A DNA stretch of 6,157 bases from Desulfobacterales bacterium (GTDB lineage Bacteria > Desulfobacterota > Desulfobacteria > Desulfobacterales > SpSt-501): positions 1 to 6,157 of the forward strand of contig JALOOS010000142.1 in assembly GCA_025454275.1 (NCBI GenBank), written 5' to 3'. Of the stretch, positions 1 to 4,805 are shown piece after piece (the stretch's first letter is position 1; each line of letters starts with the position of its first letter). The notes beneath the pieces were generated by a model. It was not told the origin of the DNA. It worked only from the letters and a program-made list of their open reading frames with translations, and did not search any database. The translations under genes were made by a program, and so were the position numbers.

Positions 1-522
1 ATCGGGGAGGAGCTCGAAAACCGGGGCTACCGCGTCGCGCGGGCGAACAGCGGCGAGACGGCGATCGGCCTGCTGCAGAACACCCCCTTCGACCTGGTCA
101 TTACGGATCTCGTCATGGAGGGGGTCGACGGGATCCAGGTCCTCAAGCGCTCGAAGGAGATCGACGCCACGCTCATGGTCATCATCCTGACCGGGTTCGG
201 CGACATGCTCTCCGCCATCGAGGCGCTCCAGTCGCAGGCCGACGACTACCTGCTCAAACCCTGCGAATCCGCCGAGGTCTTCTTCCGGGTGGAGCGCTGC
301 CTGGAGCGCCTGGAGCTCACGCGCCGCATCTCCTTCTACCAGAAAATCCTGCCGATGTGCTGCGTCTGCAAGAAGATCCGGGACGACACCGGAAAGGAGC
401 CCGGGCGCGGGCCCTGGGTGCCGGTGGAGCAGTTCATCCACGAACGCGCCCGGCTGGACATCACCTCCAGCTACTGCCCCGAGTGCGCCCAGCGGACGCT
501 GCAGGATCTCGTCAAAAAATAG
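1..522 (+). CDS. Response regulator receiver protein with Cys-rich C-terminal extension (5'-partial)
   Basis: The frame is open from base 1, so the true start is upstream of the window; 173 codons are visible. Seen: a CheY-like receiver domain with the phospho-acceptor Asp at visible residue 36 (context VITDLVMEG), the conserved Thr64 (IILTGFG) and the conserved Lys86 followed by Pro (YLLKP). The first beta strand with its acidic pair is missing. After the receiver comes a linker helix (about residues 90-115), then two CxxC pairs, C120/C123 in CCVCKKIRDD and C159/C162 in YCPECA, about 35 residues apart with a Trp and a His between. This resembles an unnamed tail (LPxCxxCKKIRDD...CPxC) that I recall on many deltaproteobacterial signalling proteins. 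A metal-binding knuckle is likely but inferred. There is no DNA-binding or catalytic output domain, so a partner-protein or relay role is more likely than direct transcription control. The cognate kinase is not in view. Confidence 0.93.
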   Translation: MGEELENRGYRVARANSGETAIGLLQNTPFDLVITDLVMEGVDGIQVLKRSKEIDATLMVIILTGFGDMLSAIEALQSQADDYLLKPCESAEVFFRVERCLERLELTRRISFYQKILPMCCVCKKIRDDTGKEPGRGPWVPVEQFIHERARLDITSSYCPECAQRTLQDLVKK

Positions 523-720
523 CCTGGGCTCCAAAAGCCCCGGATGCATTCGGCGTCGGCATCGGGATCGGAATCGGTTTCGAGCCTCTGAATTCCGACC
601 CCGACCCCGACGGGTGCTGTCCTTGCCGTCGGCATCTGGATCCCCTGACGGAGTTCACAGTTAAGATGGAATTCGGATCCTCGGGGGCCCTGTTCAGAAA
701 AGACCGAAGAACCCGGCGCA
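523..720. other. Spacer between converging genes, repeat-rich, no gene
   Basis: This 198-base gap lies between the stop of the response regulator and the stop of pyrG, which face each other. It holds no credible coding region. Just after the first stop, GGGCT (526-530) and AGCCC (536-540) can pair in a 5-bp hairpin. It lacks a T tract on the + strand. Read on the - strand it is followed, after six bases, by six T (complement of 514-519), so it would serve leftward transcripts better. The rest is dominated by TCGGNN hexamers. A 16-mer at 554-569 recurs at 627-642 with one mismatch, with an inverted version between them and a shorter inverted relative near 671-680. Confidence 0.7.
554..612 (-). 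repeat. Long imperfect inverted repeat built of TCGGNN hexamers; possible terminator
   Basis: The left arm (554-574) and right arm (592-612) are complementary at 18 of 21 positions, separated by a 17-base loop. The left arm and loop start read as tandem hexamers TCGGCA, TCGGGA, TCGGAA, TCGGTT; the right arm is the same idea inverted (CCGACC twice, then CCGACG). In a leftward transcript two of the three mismatches become G-U pairs, leaving one mismatch. The fold is therefore better for RNA reading out of pyrG than for RNA reading out of the response regulator. No long T tract follows, so a classical intrinsic terminator is not proven. A transcript-end stabiliser or a REP-like intergenic element are alternatives. 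Confidence 0.6.
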
Positions 721-730
721 TCAAGCCGGT
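703..730 (-). terminator. Candidate intrinsic terminator of the eno-pyrG operon
   Basis: On the - strand CCGGC (729-725) and GCCGG (717-713) form a 5-bp GC stem with a 7-base loop, and the pyrG stop codon lies in the loop. The bases that follow are pyrimidine-rich and T-rich (GTTCTTCGGTCTTTTC, 712-697). The stem is short, the T tract is interrupted, and it begins before the stop codon, so this is a weak candidate. Confidence 0.3.
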
Positions 731-2379
731 GCTTCCGGGCGCGCGGCGGCGTAGTCCAGTGCGGCGCGGACAAAATCCCGGAACAGAGGGTGGGGCGCCA
801 TCGGTTTGGACTTGAACTCCGGGTGGAACTGGCAGCCCAGGAACCAGGGATGCCCTTTCAGCTCCACGATTTCGACCAGATCCCCGCCGGGCGACAGGCC
901 GCTGAACACCATCCCCTGATCCTCCAGCCGCTGCCGGTAGGCGGTGTTGAACTCGTAGCGATGGCGGTGGCGTTCCGACACCGTCTCCATCCCGTAGGCC
1001 CGGTGCGCGAGGCTCCCGGGGGCCAGCCGGCAGGTGTAGGCGCCGAGCCGCATGCTGCCCCCTTTCTCCGAGGCGGCATCACGGCGCTGCATCGTGCCGC
1101 TGCGCTCGTCGAACCACTCGGTCATCAGGTAGATCACCGGGTCGGGGCTGAGCGGGTCGAACTCGGCGCTGTTGGCCTGCGCGATCCCCGCCGCGTGGCG
1201 CGCCGCCTCGATCACGGCGATCTGCATGCCCAGGCAGATCCCGAAGTAGGGCACCCGGTTCTCGCGGGCAAACCGGGCGGCCAGGATCTTGCCCTCCACC
1301 CCGCGGCTGCCGAACCCCCCGGGGACGAGGATCCCGTCGGCCCGGGCCAGGATCTCCCCGCAGGTGTCGGGTTGCAGTTTCTCGGAGTCCACGAAATAGA
1401 GCTCGACCGCACTGCGGTGGAAGGCCCCTCCGTGGCGCAGGGCTTCGTTCAGGCTCTTGTAGGATTCCGTGAGGTTCACGTATTTGCCCACGATCGCGAT
1501 GGTGACCCGGTGCTGCGGTTCCTGGAAGCGCTGCACCAGCTCCTCCCAGGCATCGAGTTTGGGCGCCCGGGTCCAGATGTTGAGCAGCTCGATGATCTTG
1601 TGGTCCAGCCCCTCGCGGTGGAAGACGAGCGGCACCTCGTAGATGCAGCCGACATCCTTGGCAGTGATGACCGCATCCACCCCCACGTTGCAGAAGAGCG
1701 CGATTTTGGACTTCAGCTCTTTGGACAGAAACCGGTCGGTGCGGCAGAGCAGGATATCGGGCTGGATGCCGATGCTGCGCAGCTCCTTCACGCTGTGCTG
1801 GGTGGGCTTGGTCTTGACCTCGCCGGAGGTGGGGATGTAGGGCACGAGGGTCAGGTGAATGTAGAGAACGTTCTCCTTGCCCACGTCCGTGCGGAACTGG
1901 CGGATCGCCTCCAAGAAGGGCAGGCTTTCGATATCCCCGACCGTGCCGCCGATCTCGACGATGACCACATCGACCCCGTCGGCCACCTGGCGGATGTGGG
2001 CCTTGATCTCATCGGTGATGTGCGGGATGACCTGGACCGTCCCGCCCAGGTAGTCCCCGCGCCGCTCCTTGGTGATGACCGAGTAGTAGATCTTCCCGGT
2101 AGTGACGTTGTTGGGCTTGCCCATCACGGCGCTGGTGAAGCGCTCGTAGTGGCCCAGGTCCAGGTCGGTCTCGGCCCCGTCGTCGGTGACGAAGACCTCC
2201 CCGTGCTGAAAGGGGTTCATCGTCCCGGGGTCCACGTTGATGTAGGGGTCGAGCTTCTGCAGGGAGACGGTGAGCCCCCGGCTCTCGAGCAGGGCGCCGA
2301 TGGCGGCGGAGGCGAGACCCTTGCCGAGGGAGGAGAGCACCCCTCCGGTCACGAAGATGAACTTGGTGGTGAACGGCAT
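721..2379 (-). CDS. pyrG: CTP synthase (glutamine-hydrolysing)
   Basis: Cytosolic enzyme that makes CTP from UTP, ATP and glutamine, the last step of de novo pyrimidine nucleotide synthesis. The product is 552 aa, close to the usual length of about 545. The N-terminal amidoligase (synthetase) domain (about 1-270) starts with the hallmark FIFVTGGVLSSLGKG, a P-loop at residues 12-21, followed by KLDPYINVDPGTMNP and HGEVFVTDDGAETDLDLGHYERF. The C-terminal class I glutamine amidotransferase domain (about 290-545) has the oxyanion-side motif PGGFGSRG (353-360), the nucleophile Cys382 in FGICLGMQ, and the triad partners His519 and Glu521 in QFHPEF. All catalytic residues are present. The ATG at 2379 is supported by a Shine-Dalgarno sequence that overlaps the eno stop, so translation is probably coupled to eno. 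The C-terminal tail is Ala/Pro-rich and unremarkable. Confidence 0.98.
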   Translation of the reverse strand: MPFTTKFIFVTGGVLSSLGKGLASAAIGALLESRGLTVSLQKLDPYINVDPGTMNPFQHGEVFVTDDGAETDLDLGHYERFTSAVMGKPNNVTTGKIYYSVITKERRGDYLGGTVQVIPHITDEIKAHIRQVADGVDVVIVEIGGTVGDIESLPFLEAIRQFRTDVGKENVLYIHLTLVPYIPTSGEVKTKPTQHSVKELRSIGIQPDILLCRTDRFLSKELKSKIALFCNVGVDAVITAKDVGCIYEVPLVFHREGLDHKIIELLNIWTRAPKLDAWEELVQRFQEPQHRVTIAIVGKYVNLTESYKSLNEALRHGGAFHRSAVELYFVDSEKLQPDTCGEILARADGILVPGGFGSRGVEGKILAARFARENRVPYFGICLGMQIAVIEAARHAAGIAQANSAEFDPLSPDPVIYLMTEWFDERSGTMQRRDAASEKGGSMRLGAYTCRLAPGSLAHRAYGMETVSERHRHRYEFNTAYRQRLEDQGMVFSGLSPGGDLVEIVELKGHPWFLGCQFHPEFKSKPMAPHPLFRDFVRAALDYAAARPEAPA

Positions 2380-2391
2380 GCGCGCTCCTCA
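2380..2391 (-). promoter_or_regulatory. pyrG ribosome-binding site overlapping the eno stop codon
   Basis: On the - strand the junction reads TGAGGAGCGCGC then ATG. GAGGAG (2390-2385) is a good Shine-Dalgarno match, five bases before the pyrG ATG, and its first two bases are the last two of the eno TGA stop. This fixes the pyrG start and indicates one eno-pyrG mRNA with likely translational coupling. Confidence 0.85.
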
Positions 2392-3657
2392 GAAAATCGT
2401 GCGGCAGAACCGCCCTGCCTCGCCCAGCTGCTCTTCGATGCGGATCAGCTGATTGTATTTGGCCACGCGGTCGCTGCGGGACAGGGAGCCGGTCTTGATC
2501 TGCCCGCCGCTCACCCCGACCACGAAATCGGCGATGAAGCTGTCTTCGGTTTCGCCGGAGCGGTGGGAGATCACGGTGGTATAGCCCGCATTCCTGGCCA
2601 TCTCCACCGCCGCGATGGTCTCGGTGACGGTCCCGATCTGGTTGAGCTTGATCAGGATGGAGTTGGCGATTCCCTGGGCGATCCCCTTCCCGAAGATCTC
2701 CGGGTTGGTGACGAAGATGTCATCGCCCACCACCTGGACCGAACCGCCCAGCCGGTCGGTCAAGCTCTTCCATCCGTCCCAGTCCCCTTCGCCCAGCCCG
2801 TCCTCGATTGAAACGATCGGATAACGCTCCACCATCCCCTCCAGGAGCTCGATCATCTGGGCCGCGCTGAGGCGTTTGTTTTCCGATTTCAAATGGTATT
2901 TCCCGTCCTTGAAAAACTCGCTGGCGGCCACATCCATACCGATCCCGATCTCCTTCCCGGGACGGTAGCCGGCATCCTTGATCGCCTCCAGGATGAAACG
3001 CAGGGCCGCCTCGTTGGATTCCAGATCCGGTGCGAATCCGCCCTCGTCGCCCACGGCCGTGCTCAGCCCCTGTTTCTTGAAAATGGCCTTCAGGCAATGG
3101 AAGGTCTCCGCCCCCATCTGCACCGCCTGGGCGAAGGAGGCGGCGCCGAAGGGGATGATCATGAATTCCTGAAAGTCCAGATTGTTGGCGGCATGCGCAC
3201 CGCCGTTGACGATGTTCATCATGGGAATGGGCAGCGTGTGGGCCATGATGCCGCCCAGGTAGCGGTAGAGCGGCAGGCCGTAAGCCTCGGCCGCTGCCCG
3301 CGCGGCCGCCATGGAGACACCGAGGATGGCGTTGGCGCCGAGCTTGGACTTGGCGGGCGTGCCGTCGAGCTCGATCATGCGCCGGTCCAGGGCCGACTGG
3401 TCGGCGGCGTCCATCCCGAGCACCTCCGGCGCGATGCGGGTCATCACGTTGGCCACCGCCGTGGTCACCCCTTTGCCGCCGTAACGCTTGGCGCGCTTGT
3501 CGCGCAGCTCCAGCGCCTCGCGGGTCCCGGTCGAAGCCCCTGAAGGGACCGCCGCGCGCCCCATGGCGCCGCAGGCGAGATCCACGTCCACTTCGATGGT
3601 GGGATTCCCGCGGGAGTCCAGGATCTCTCGGGCCTTGATTGCGACGATATCGGTCAT
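2389..3657 (-). CDS. eno: Enolase (phosphopyruvate hydratase)
   Basis: Converts 2-phosphoglycerate to phosphoenolpyruvate in glycolysis and the reverse in gluconeogenesis; a Mg-dependent cytosolic enzyme, in some bacteria also part of the RNA degradosome. From the chosen start the protein is 422 aa, slightly shorter than the usual 430 or so. Seen: N-terminal domain opening IVAIKAREILDSRGNPT, the mobile loop VPSGAST (Ser39), GGAHAANN (His155), DFQEF (Glu164), GDEGGF with general acid/base Glu205, metal ligands Asp242 (MDVAASEF), Glu285 (SIEDGL) and Asp312 (GDDIF), catalytic Lys337 in the signature ILIKLNQIGTVTET, and SHRSGETED. All key residues are intact. An in-frame ATG at 3711 would add 18 residues (basic, not enolase-like). 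I reject it because family homology begins at TDIVAIKA and a strong Shine-Dalgarno sequence precedes the ATG at 3657. It is the first gene of a two-gene operon with pyrG. Confidence 0.98.
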   Translation of the reverse strand: MTDIVAIKAREILDSRGNPTIEVDVDLACGAMGRAAVPSGASTGTREALELRDKRAKRYGGKGVTTAVANVMTRIAPEVLGMDAADQSALDRRMIELDGTPAKSKLGANAILGVSMAAARAAAEAYGLPLYRYLGGIMAHTLPIPMMNIVNGGAHAANNLDFQEFMIIPFGAASFAQAVQMGAETFHCLKAIFKKQGLSTAVGDEGGFAPDLESNEAALRFILEAIKDAGYRPGKEIGIGMDVAASEFFKDGKYHLKSENKRLSAAQMIELLEGMVERYPIVSIEDGLGEGDWDGWKSLTDRLGGSVQVVGDDIFVTNPEIFGKGIAQGIANSILIKLNQIGTVTETIAAVEMARNAGYTTVISHRSGETEDSFIADFVVGVSGGQIKTGSLSRSDRVAKYNQLIRIEEQLGEAGRFCRTIF

Positions 3658-3662
3658 CGGTT

Positions 3663-3668
3663 CCTCCC
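3663..3668 (-). promoter_or_regulatory. eno ribosome-binding site
   Basis: GGGAGG on the - strand ends five bases before the ATG at 3657. It decides the eno start in favour of 3657 over the in-frame ATG at 3711, which lies only about ten bases after the predicted transcript start. Confidence 0.85.
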
Positions 3669-3671
3669 GGC

Positions 3672-3694
3672 GCCCGCGGCGGCAGGCAGCGGGC
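3672..3694 (-). other. Possible GC hairpin in the eno 5' leader
   Basis: In the leftward leader, GCCCGC (3694-3689) can pair with GCGGGC (3677-3672) around an 11-base loop. The hairpin ends three bases before the Shine-Dalgarno sequence. It may affect mRNA stability or translation of eno, but a 6-bp GC stem is easily found by chance in DNA this GC-rich. Confidence 0.25.
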
Positions 3695-3704
3695 TGTCTA
3701 AGGG

Positions 3705-3721
3705 TTTTCAACGGTTGACAA
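3705..3721. promoter_or_regulatory. Short palindrome at the rightward -35 / eno transcript start
   Basis: TCAAC (3708-3712) and GTTGA (3714-3718) form a perfect 5-bp inverted repeat around one base, and flanking TT and AA extend the symmetry with one mismatch on each side. It covers the TTGACA of the rightward promoter and sits at the predicted start of the eno mRNA. A regulator bound here could affect both directions. It is short, so it may be chance. Confidence 0.3.
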
Positions 3722-3742
3722 ATCAGCGTTAAATGGTACTCT
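3715..3742 (+). promoter_or_regulatory. Candidate sigma70-type promoter for the 143-aa HTH gene
   Basis: A perfect -35 TTGACA (3715-3720) is followed after 16 bases by TACTCT (3737-3742), a weak -10 preceded by TGG, which fits an extended -10 (TGn). The predicted start is near 3749, giving a leader of roughly 53 bases before the ATG at 3802. It overlaps the eno promoter on the other strand. Confidence 0.5.
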
Positions 3743-3756
3743 CAAGCCACTGGCAA
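3728..3756 (-). promoter_or_regulatory. Candidate sigma70-type promoter for eno-pyrG
   Basis: On the - strand TTGCCA (3756-3751, five of six matches) and TTTAAC (3733-3728, four of six) are spaced by exactly 17 bases. The predicted start is near 3721, giving a leader of about 64 bases before the eno ATG. No better pair was seen in the gap. Confidence 0.5.
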
Positions 3757-3801
3757 GTCAAGCCGGGATGATCTCGTTCTCCAGCGCCGCGCAGGGTCGC
3801 C

Positions 3802-4233
3802 ATGACAGCCGCACCGATCGATCTTTACAGCGAATCCCACCTCTTCGTCGCCGCCATAAGGGTCCACGAACACCTGCATGGTGTTCCGCCGACGCTGGAT
3901 GAGATCAGCCGGATGCTGAACTTCTCCGGGGAGAAGGCGGGGTTCGTCTCCCGCCGCCTGGCCGAGCTCGGCGTCGTCGAGGCGGTGGTCCAGGGATCGT
4001 TCGGGGCGCGCTTCTTCATTCGCGACCATCGCAAACTGGAGGAGATCCCGCGCGGGGAGACCGGCCCCCGGCTGGAGGAGGAGGTCAAGAAGTTCCAGGA
4101 CCTCCAGAAGGCGATCACCCGCCGGGTCGAATCGATCCAGGCCGAACAGGCGGGAAAAAAGAAAAACCTCTTTGCCGAAATGGAGAAAAAACTCAAGGAG
4201 GAGATCGAGAAAAAGACCAAGGCTCAGCCGTGA
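3802..4233 (+). CDS. Small helix-turn-helix protein with coiled-coil tail, function unknown
   Basis: A 143-aa soluble protein with no signal peptide or membrane segment. Seen: residues about 11-76 look like a winged helix-turn-helix. A first helix (HLFVAAIRVHEHLHG) is followed by TLDEISRMLNFS, then a likely recognition helix (GEKAGFVSRRLAELGVV), then a strand-turn-strand wing (VVQGSFGARFFIRDH). Residues about 88-140 are highly charged, rich in Lys and Glu, and predicted to be a long helix or coiled coil, ending in a Lys-rich segment. I do not recognise a named family. The layout suggests a DNA-binding or nucleoid-type regulator that dimerises through the tail, but this is inference. The ATG at 3802 has only a weak AGGG before it (3793-3796). 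The gene is divergent from eno and is followed by a spacer with its own promoter, so it may be a single-gene unit. Confidence 0.85.
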   Translation: MTAAPIDLYSESHLFVAAIRVHEHLHGVPPTLDEISRMLNFSGEKAGFVSRRLAELGVVEAVVQGSFGARFFIRDHRKLEEIPRGETGPRLEEEVKKFQDLQKAITRRVESIQAEQAGKKKNLFAEMEKKLKEEIEKKTKAQP

Positions 4234-4249
4234 GTCTCTTGCCCCATCG

Positions 4250-4269
4250 TTACAACCTTTTGTAATTTT
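4250..4269. promoter_or_regulatory. Perfect inverted repeat TTACAA-CCTT-TTGTAA followed by TTTT
   Basis: TTACAA (4250-4255) and TTGTAA (4260-4265) are perfect 6-bp arms around four bases, followed by TTTT (4266-4269). Two readings are possible. It could be a weak AT-rich terminator for the 143-aa gene. It could also be a regulator-binding site centred about 25 bases upstream of the next -35 box, a usual place for an activator. The AT-only stem argues against an efficient terminator. Confidence 0.45.
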
Positions 4270-4281
4270 AAGTTATTCCAC

Positions 4282-4310
4282 TTGACAGATCCCCGATAGT
4301 GTCGTTTAAT
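4282..4310 (+). promoter_or_regulatory. Strong sigma70-type promoter for the 156-aa regulator operon
   Basis: A perfect -35 TTGACA (4282-4287), a 17-base spacer and a -10 TTTAAT (4305-4310, five of six matches) make this the best promoter in the window. It lies in a locally AT-rich stretch. The start is expected 6-8 bases after the -10, about 4316-4318, just before the ATG at 4319, leaving essentially no untranslated leader. Confidence 0.8.
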
Positions 4311-4318
4311 TTACTATC
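4295..4318. promoter_or_regulatory. Candidate operator: GATAGT-N12-ACTATC across the -10 box
   Basis: GATAGT (4295-4300) and ACTATC (4313-4318) are perfect inverted 6-bp arms separated by 12 bases that include the -10 box. Arm centres are 18 bases apart, under two helical turns. The right arm ends at the base before the start codon. The position would let a bound dimer block RNA polymerase, so repression is the simplest guess, possibly by one of the neighbouring HTH proteins. Confidence 0.5.
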
Positions 4319-4789
4319 ATGGCGACTGTGTTGACACCCGGCGACAGCGTGCACTACCGCAAGAAGATCCGCAAAGACATGCAGGCGGTGTCGCTGAATG
4401 CCGACATGATTCGCCTGCTCATGGTGATCGAGGAGGGCAAAAGCCTCTATCAGATCTCCGCCGAAGCGGAAATGGACGCCCCCACCTTCAAGCAGACCCT
4501 CGCCGCTCTTCTGGCCCAGGGGCTGATCGAACCGGTCCAGCGCGACGCCCAGCCCCTCGACCGCTCCTTTCTCAACGCCCTGCGTTCGAACCTGACCCGG
4601 GTCGTCGGACCCATGGCCGAGATCCTGATGGAAGAGGTCCTGGCCGAAATGGGCCTGGATGCCGCCCGGTTCCCCCTGGAGCAGGCCGCCGACATCATCA
4701 ACCGCGTCGCCCTCGAAATCCCGGACGAAGGCAGCCGCATTCAATTCAAGAAATCGATGATCCCGATTCTAAACAAGGTCAAAACCTGA
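4319..4789 (+). CDS. Winged-helix regulator with DUF8082-like C-terminal domain
   Basis: A 156-aa soluble protein with no membrane segment. Seen: residues about 25-75 form a likely winged helix (LNADMIRLLMVIEEGKS, then LYQISAEAEM, then DAPTFKQTLAALLAQGLIEPV), the pattern of a small MarR/ArsR-like DNA-reading or protein-reading domain. Residues about 84-153 are a second helical domain, with VVGPMAEILMEEVLAEMG, FPLEQAADIINRVALEI and a terminal IQFKKSMIPIL. This matches my recollection of DUF8082, a domain seen in bacterial signalling proteins; the family name is a recalled match, not searched. An in-frame TAA at 4307 rules out a longer N-terminus. ATG 4319 is the first possible start and has no Shine-Dalgarno sequence. 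Starts at GTG 4328 or ATG 4379 are possible but no better supported. The gene sits directly behind a strong promoter and palindrome and is followed after 16 bases by the sensor gene, so the two are probably co-transcribed. Confidence 0.85.
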   Translation: MATVLTPGDSVHYRKKIRKDMQAVSLNADMIRLLMVIEEGKSLYQISAEAEMDAPTFKQTLAALLAQGLIEPVQRDAQPLDRSFLNALRSNLTRVVGPMAEILMEEVLAEMGLDAARFPLEQAADIINRVALEIPDEGSRIQFKKSMIPILNKVKT

Positions 4790-4792
4790 CAC

Positions 4793-4797
4793 AGGAG
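4793..4797 (+). promoter_or_regulatory. Ribosome-binding site of the Cache-HAMP sensor
   Basis: AGGAG lies eight bases before the ATG at 4806 and four bases after the stop of the preceding gene. It contrasts with the absence of any such site before the 156-aa gene in the same transcript. Confidence 0.75.
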
Positions 4798-4805
4798 CCT
4801 GCCCC

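Noticed and set aside
669..690. Adjacent EcoRI, BamHI and ApaI sites that look like a cloning polylinker
   Set aside because: The same EcoRI and BamHI motifs recur at 590-595 and 638-643 within the local repeat, and there is no vector sequence. They follow from the repeat's base pattern.
790..2811. A 673-codon open frame on the + strand, antisense to pyrG and the end of eno
   Set aside because: It is a mirror frame of two unmistakable genes in GC-rich DNA. Its product is low-complexity (rich in Gly, Asp, His, Leu, Val) with no family motif, and it crosses a gene boundary.
3658..3711. N-terminal extension of enolase by 18 residues from the ATG at 3711
   Set aside because: The added residues are basic and not enolase-like, and a strong Shine-Dalgarno sequence directly precedes the ATG at 3657 where family homology begins.
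4331..4360. A second TTGACA (4331-4336) inside the 156-aa gene as an alternative promoter
   Set aside because: No acceptable -10 hexamer lies 16-18 bases downstream, and the TTGACA at 4282 has a near-perfect partner.
4268..4744. A 158-codon - strand frame opposite the 156-aa regulator
   Set aside because: The + strand frame has a strong promoter and coherent domain pattern; the antisense frame has no recognisable motif.
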